The notes below the pieces were generated by a model. That model was given only the letters and a program-made list of their open reading frames with translations, had not been told where the DNA came from and did not search any database. This document shows positions 60,751-64,000 of a DNA stretch of 64,000 bases, piece after piece (within the stretch, counting starts at the first letter, position 1; each line of letters opens with the position of its first letter). Source of the stretch: Brachionus plicatilis (lineage: Eukaryota > Rotifera > Eurotatoria > Ploima > Brachionidae); contig QEOQ01000503.1 in the NCBI GenBank assembly GCA_010279815.1, positions 352,029 through 416,028 of the forward strand, read 5' to 3'. The position numbers and the translations under genes are program-made.

Positions 60751-61236
60751 AAAACGAGAAATCTTGAATACTTGATTAATAATAAAACAAAATCGGAAAA
60801 ACATATTTTTTTTTTAAGGTTTTTAACATGTTAATTATATTTCTGTTTGTTCAATTTAGTTGATAAATCACTTAAATTACTATATGGAATTGAATGCGAA
60901 TTTAATTTTTAAATGATGCTGATTTTTAGGCAATTTCAAGTTTCAGATCAAATTTTAAGATCAAAACGATCATTTTTAATATTATTGCGAGGAACGCAGT
61001 GACGATGCTAATAACCAGACACATGTGTATTGAAAATTCGATATAGCGGGCTGATTTTGCTGGAGGGTATTGCTAACTCTAAGCGATTTGATTGGTTAAA
61101 CAAAAGAAAATATTTTTTTTGAATCTAAATAAAATTTGACATTGACATTAATAAAATTCGATGTTATATTTTTAGTCTTTACTAGATTGCCCAAATAAAA
61201 ATTAATTTTTGTAAATGCAAAGAATAAAAATTAAGA
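60751..61236. other. Intergenic, nothing recognised
   Basis: AT-rich; a slightly GC-richer part at 60990-61080 has no supported frame. Confidence 0.35.
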
Positions 61237-61245
61237 GTATTTAAT

Positions 61246-62082
61246 GGCTATCACTAAAATCCGGATCCGGACACGGATTTACGGACGTCCGGGCACGGAT
61301 TTCATGTGCCTAAAACACGGATCCGGACTTTTTTTTTTTAAATCTAAAACACGGACACGGAAATACCATGTCTAAAAAACGGATACGGATTTTTGTTAAA
61401 CATTCTAAAGTGCGAACATGGACACGGATTTTTTAAAAGAAATTTGACAAAGATTTAAATAAATTGATTATAAAAAACGTAATTAAATTTATTTAAAAAA
61501 AAAACACTGTTACCATATAATTTATGGTAAAAAAAATTTTAACTTTATGGTAATAAATAAAAAAAAATTAGTTATTCGTTTTTAATTTTCTGTCTCGTTT
61601 CGGACTTAAATGTTTTTTTTTGTTTTCAACTACACTCATTAGGCTTAAATAACCTTCATCTGAAAAACAATTACGATAAATAGAAAAATCAATATTTACA
61701 ACACCGTCTGGTAAATCTTCTGGTTTAATAAGCAAGTCAGATTCATTGATCAATTTCAACATTGATTTTTCTTTTCTTTTAACTTTGTCAGCTTTAACTT
61801 ACTGTTAACTTTTTTAACCACATATACGGCTCTAATACTAATTTGAACAGCAATTATGTGGGAACAATCATGTCCGTGTCCGTGTTTTAGAAATTTAGAA
61901 AAAAATCCGTGTCCGGGTTTTAGACAAGGTAGGTCCGTGTCTGCATTTTAGAAGGTTTTTAATCGGTCCGTGTCCGTACTTTAGTCAAATTTTTTATTTG
62001 TCCGGATCCGTGTTTTAGGCACATGAAATCCGTGTCCGGACGTCCGTAAATCCGTGTCCGGATCCGGATTTTAGTGATAGCC
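61246..62082. mobile_element. MULE-like non-autonomous element with 9-bp target duplication and CCGGATCC/ACGGA repeats
   Basis: 837 bp. Both ends start GGCTATCACTAAAATCCGGA and continue TCCGGACACGGATTTACGGA, CGTCCGG and ACATGAAATCC-type sequence for about 83 bp with one difference. Weaker ACGGA-type repeats run further inward. GTATTTAAT flanks both sides exactly (61237-61245 and 62083-62091). A 9-bp duplication plus long inverted ends starting GG is the MULE pattern. The ends are G+C-rich, unlike their surroundings. The centre holds a short minus-strand frame. Confidence 0.87.
61568..61810 (-). CDS. Short lysine-rich ORF inside the MULE-like element
   Basis: From ATG 61762 the frame codes 64 residues: MLKLINESDLLIKPEDLPDG, then VVNIDFSIYRNCFSDEGYLS and KKKHLSPKRDRKLKTNN. 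Upstream the frame stays open about 15 codons (KADKVKRKEKS) to a stop, with a possible acceptor (TTAACAG) there, so a first exon may exist. The product would be small and basic at its end. No family recognised. It could be a captured host fragment or an element protein. Confidence 0.4.
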
Positions 62083-62421
62083 GTATTTAATATTTAAGTA
62101 AATTTAACGTTTCGTTACTCGCTATTAAAAAGCTTTGCTTCTTTATGTTATAATAAATATCCCGTCCGTTAAATTTGCTTTTTAATTAATCTAATGATGT
62201 TGATTATTTTTAACAAATAAATTCTAAACATTATGAAAATAAACTTCACATGACATGCCATATAATTGCTTTAGAGAATTTATTTATCATCTAATATTAA
62301 AAAAATATTAGAATTTATATTTTGATCTTTTGATCTTGATCTCAGCTTTCAATTAGCCGATTTTTAATGTTCATATCATTTAATAAATTAAGATCTTTGC
62401 TTTATTCTTTAAATTTAGTTT

Positions 62422-62437
62422 GGCCCTGAAAAGGGCC
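62422..62437 (-). terminator. Histone 3' stem-loop (H4 copy 3)
   Basis: GGCCCTTTTCAGGGCC on the minus strand, 32 nt after the stop, with AAAGAATAAAGC downstream as in copy 2. Confidence 0.93.
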
Positions 62438-62469
62438 GGGGTTGTTATGTGGAAATTGGTGATGTTTCT

Positions 62470-62805
<336 letters not shown>

Positions 62806-62854
62806 TTAAGATGAACAATTTTTTTTAAATGTTTATGCGTTCACAATAAATTTT

Positions 62855-62862
62855 TATTTATA
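62855..62862 (-). promoter_or_regulatory. TATA box of H4 copy 3
   Basis: TATAAATA on the minus strand, in the same context and at nearly the same distance (74 nt) from the ATG as copy 2. Confidence 0.75.
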
Positions 62863-62995
62863 GCAAAAATAGCCATTTTATTATTTTATTTTAAATAGTT
62901 TGACCTATTTTTTTTATACAAAAACCAATCAAAGCTGTTCAATATTTGTGCATAATAAAGACGTTAATTTTTTTATCGGCCATCATTTAATCATG

Positions 62996-63345
62996 TTATA
63001 GTATTACAGGTGCTACATATATCTCTTTATTTGTTCTTTTGTATAGGTCAGCATTAGAATATATCTCAGGCCAATGTTTCCCGAGAATCCTCCACGGGCT
63101 TACAGTATGTAAGGTGATCATGCTTTTCCTGTCAGATTCACACATTCCCAAGCATTCACTTCCGTTCATTAGTGTTGTTTTTTCTTGGTGTAGCTGGTTG
63201 ATTTCCATGCTGATCGCAGTCTAAGGGGCTATTTCCTTTAGCAAGTCTTTTCTTAATGTGTTCCCATCGCTGTACTGATGGTGCTTTCTAAGTATGTGAA
63301 CTCAATTAAACACTCTATTTGTGCTCCATTTGGTGTTTATACACA
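62996..63345 (-). pseudogene. LINE reverse transcriptase tail upstream of H4 copy 3
   Basis: Same sequence as the 55772-56120 fragment: MEINQLHQEKTTLMNGSECL and WRILGKHWPEIYSNADLY. 5'-truncated at about 63345, where similarity to the other arm stops. Confidence 0.78.
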
Positions 63346-63463
63346 AAAATTTTGATCAAAGATGCATGAGAGTTAAAATACTTTTATTAAAAAAATATAA
63401 TTCAAGTTTATTATAAAAATTAATAAATATAAAAGCACAATTTTTACAAATTACAGTATTCAT

Positions 63464-63585
63464 TTATTCACAATGATCTTTACAGACAAAACTTGCGCAT
63501 TGGCAACAAGCTGTTGAGCTTTAGTTATCTCGCTTTTTTATCATTCTCGTTTTGGCACATCAAACATCTCCCTCTAGACTTATTA
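63464..63585 (-). pseudogene. Possible piggyBac transposase C-terminal cysteine-rich domain
   Basis: The minus strand reads SRGRCLMCQNENDKKAR, then a stop and frame change, then SSTACCQCASFVCKDHCE and a stop. The C-x2-C...C-C-x-C...C-x3-C order near a protein end matches the cysteine-rich tail of piggyBac-family transposases. No upstream domain can be read. A GGGTCAAAAATGACCC palindrome at about 63806-63821 could belong to its end. Confidence 0.45.
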
Positions 63586-64000
63586 AAATTTGTACTCGAA
63601 CTTTCTTCTTCACAGGGTCTTTATTTAATTTATTAACGAAGAAAGTATAACATTTTTTTTTTTTAAGATAATAAAAAAGGGATATGCAATTTATTAAATG
63701 AAAACTAATTATATGATTTTTAAAAGCAAAAACTACTGTATAATTAATTCAAATAAGATTTGTCAATTAATCAAACGAAAAAATAAATAAAAATTTGCTT
63801 GGGTCAAAAATGACCCATTTTCGTCAGCAACGTAATGTAATGGAATTTAAACTTCAATCTATTTATTATATAATTCTATTTTTGTATTCTTGCATATTTT
63901 TTCTATGTAAAATTCTTGTACATAATACTTACTTAATTTCACACAAAACTTTCTTAGTCTAAATTAAACAATGACTCTTACTGAACAAAAAAAAAAAAAA
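63586..64000. other. AT-rich end of window
   Basis: Contains the GGGTCAAAAATGACCC palindrome near 63806 and ends in an A-run. No gene supported. Confidence 0.4.

Overview
The window looks like AT-rich nuclear DNA from a small invertebrate. Replication-dependent histone genes end in the animal stem-loop, and two conserved animal genes (NAA25 and TMEM18) and a PAS-domain coregulator are present. Most introns I could resolve are very short (45-57 bp). Metazoan histones, tiny introns, extreme A+T and many small inverted-repeat transposons would fit a monogonont rotifer such as Brachionus. That placement is inference, not proof. The two runs of N (5602-6116 and 25410-25467) are assembly gaps.

Layout. 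1-420: remnant of a LINE ORF1. 466-1655 (minus): secreted esterase of the enterochelin-esterase type with a 53-bp intron. 2030-4690: LINE fragments around a histone H4 gene (3658-3969, minus). 4781-5601: LTR and gag of a Ty3/gypsy element cut by a gap. 6153-8528: small inverted-repeat elements. 8529-23141 (minus): a seven-exon gene for a 1268-residue PAS protein with two LXXLL motifs, possibly a p160/NCOA homologue, with transposons in its introns. 24287-25526: a transposon with GTGACC repeats. 25630-26213 (minus): TMEM18 in three exons. 27-47 kb: no convincing host gene, but several inverted-repeat elements and decayed transposase fragments. 47006-53026 (minus): NAA25 in two exons, its 3.1-kb intron filled by two inverted-repeat elements. 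53.7-55.2 kb: two mariner-like non-autonomous elements. 55.4-63.3 kb: a histone cluster, namely H4 (plus), an unidentified 84-residue gene, divergent H2B/H2A, and H4 (minus). The two H4 genes here lie in a near-identical inverted duplication of about 950 bp that also carries a LINE fragment. 63.46-63.58 kb: a fragment resembling the cysteine-rich tail of a piggyBac transposase.

How the genes relate. H4, H2A and H2B would supply S-phase chromatin; no H3 or H1 lies in the window. NAA25 is the auxiliary subunit of the NatB N-terminal acetyltransferase, TMEM18 is a nuclear-envelope membrane protein, and the PAS protein is probably a transcription coregulator. These are unlinked housekeeping functions, not an operon-like system. 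The dominant theme is a dense and varied population of terminal-inverted-repeat elements. Several carry one short open frame each (an AT-hook protein at 34.7-35.1 kb, a lysine-rich frame at 61.6-61.8 kb, a broken frame at 30.2-30.4 kb), and these are the most novel items here. Spliced models were built by hand from GT/AG sites and matching phases; the NAA25, TMEM18 and PAS models each give an exact multiple of three.
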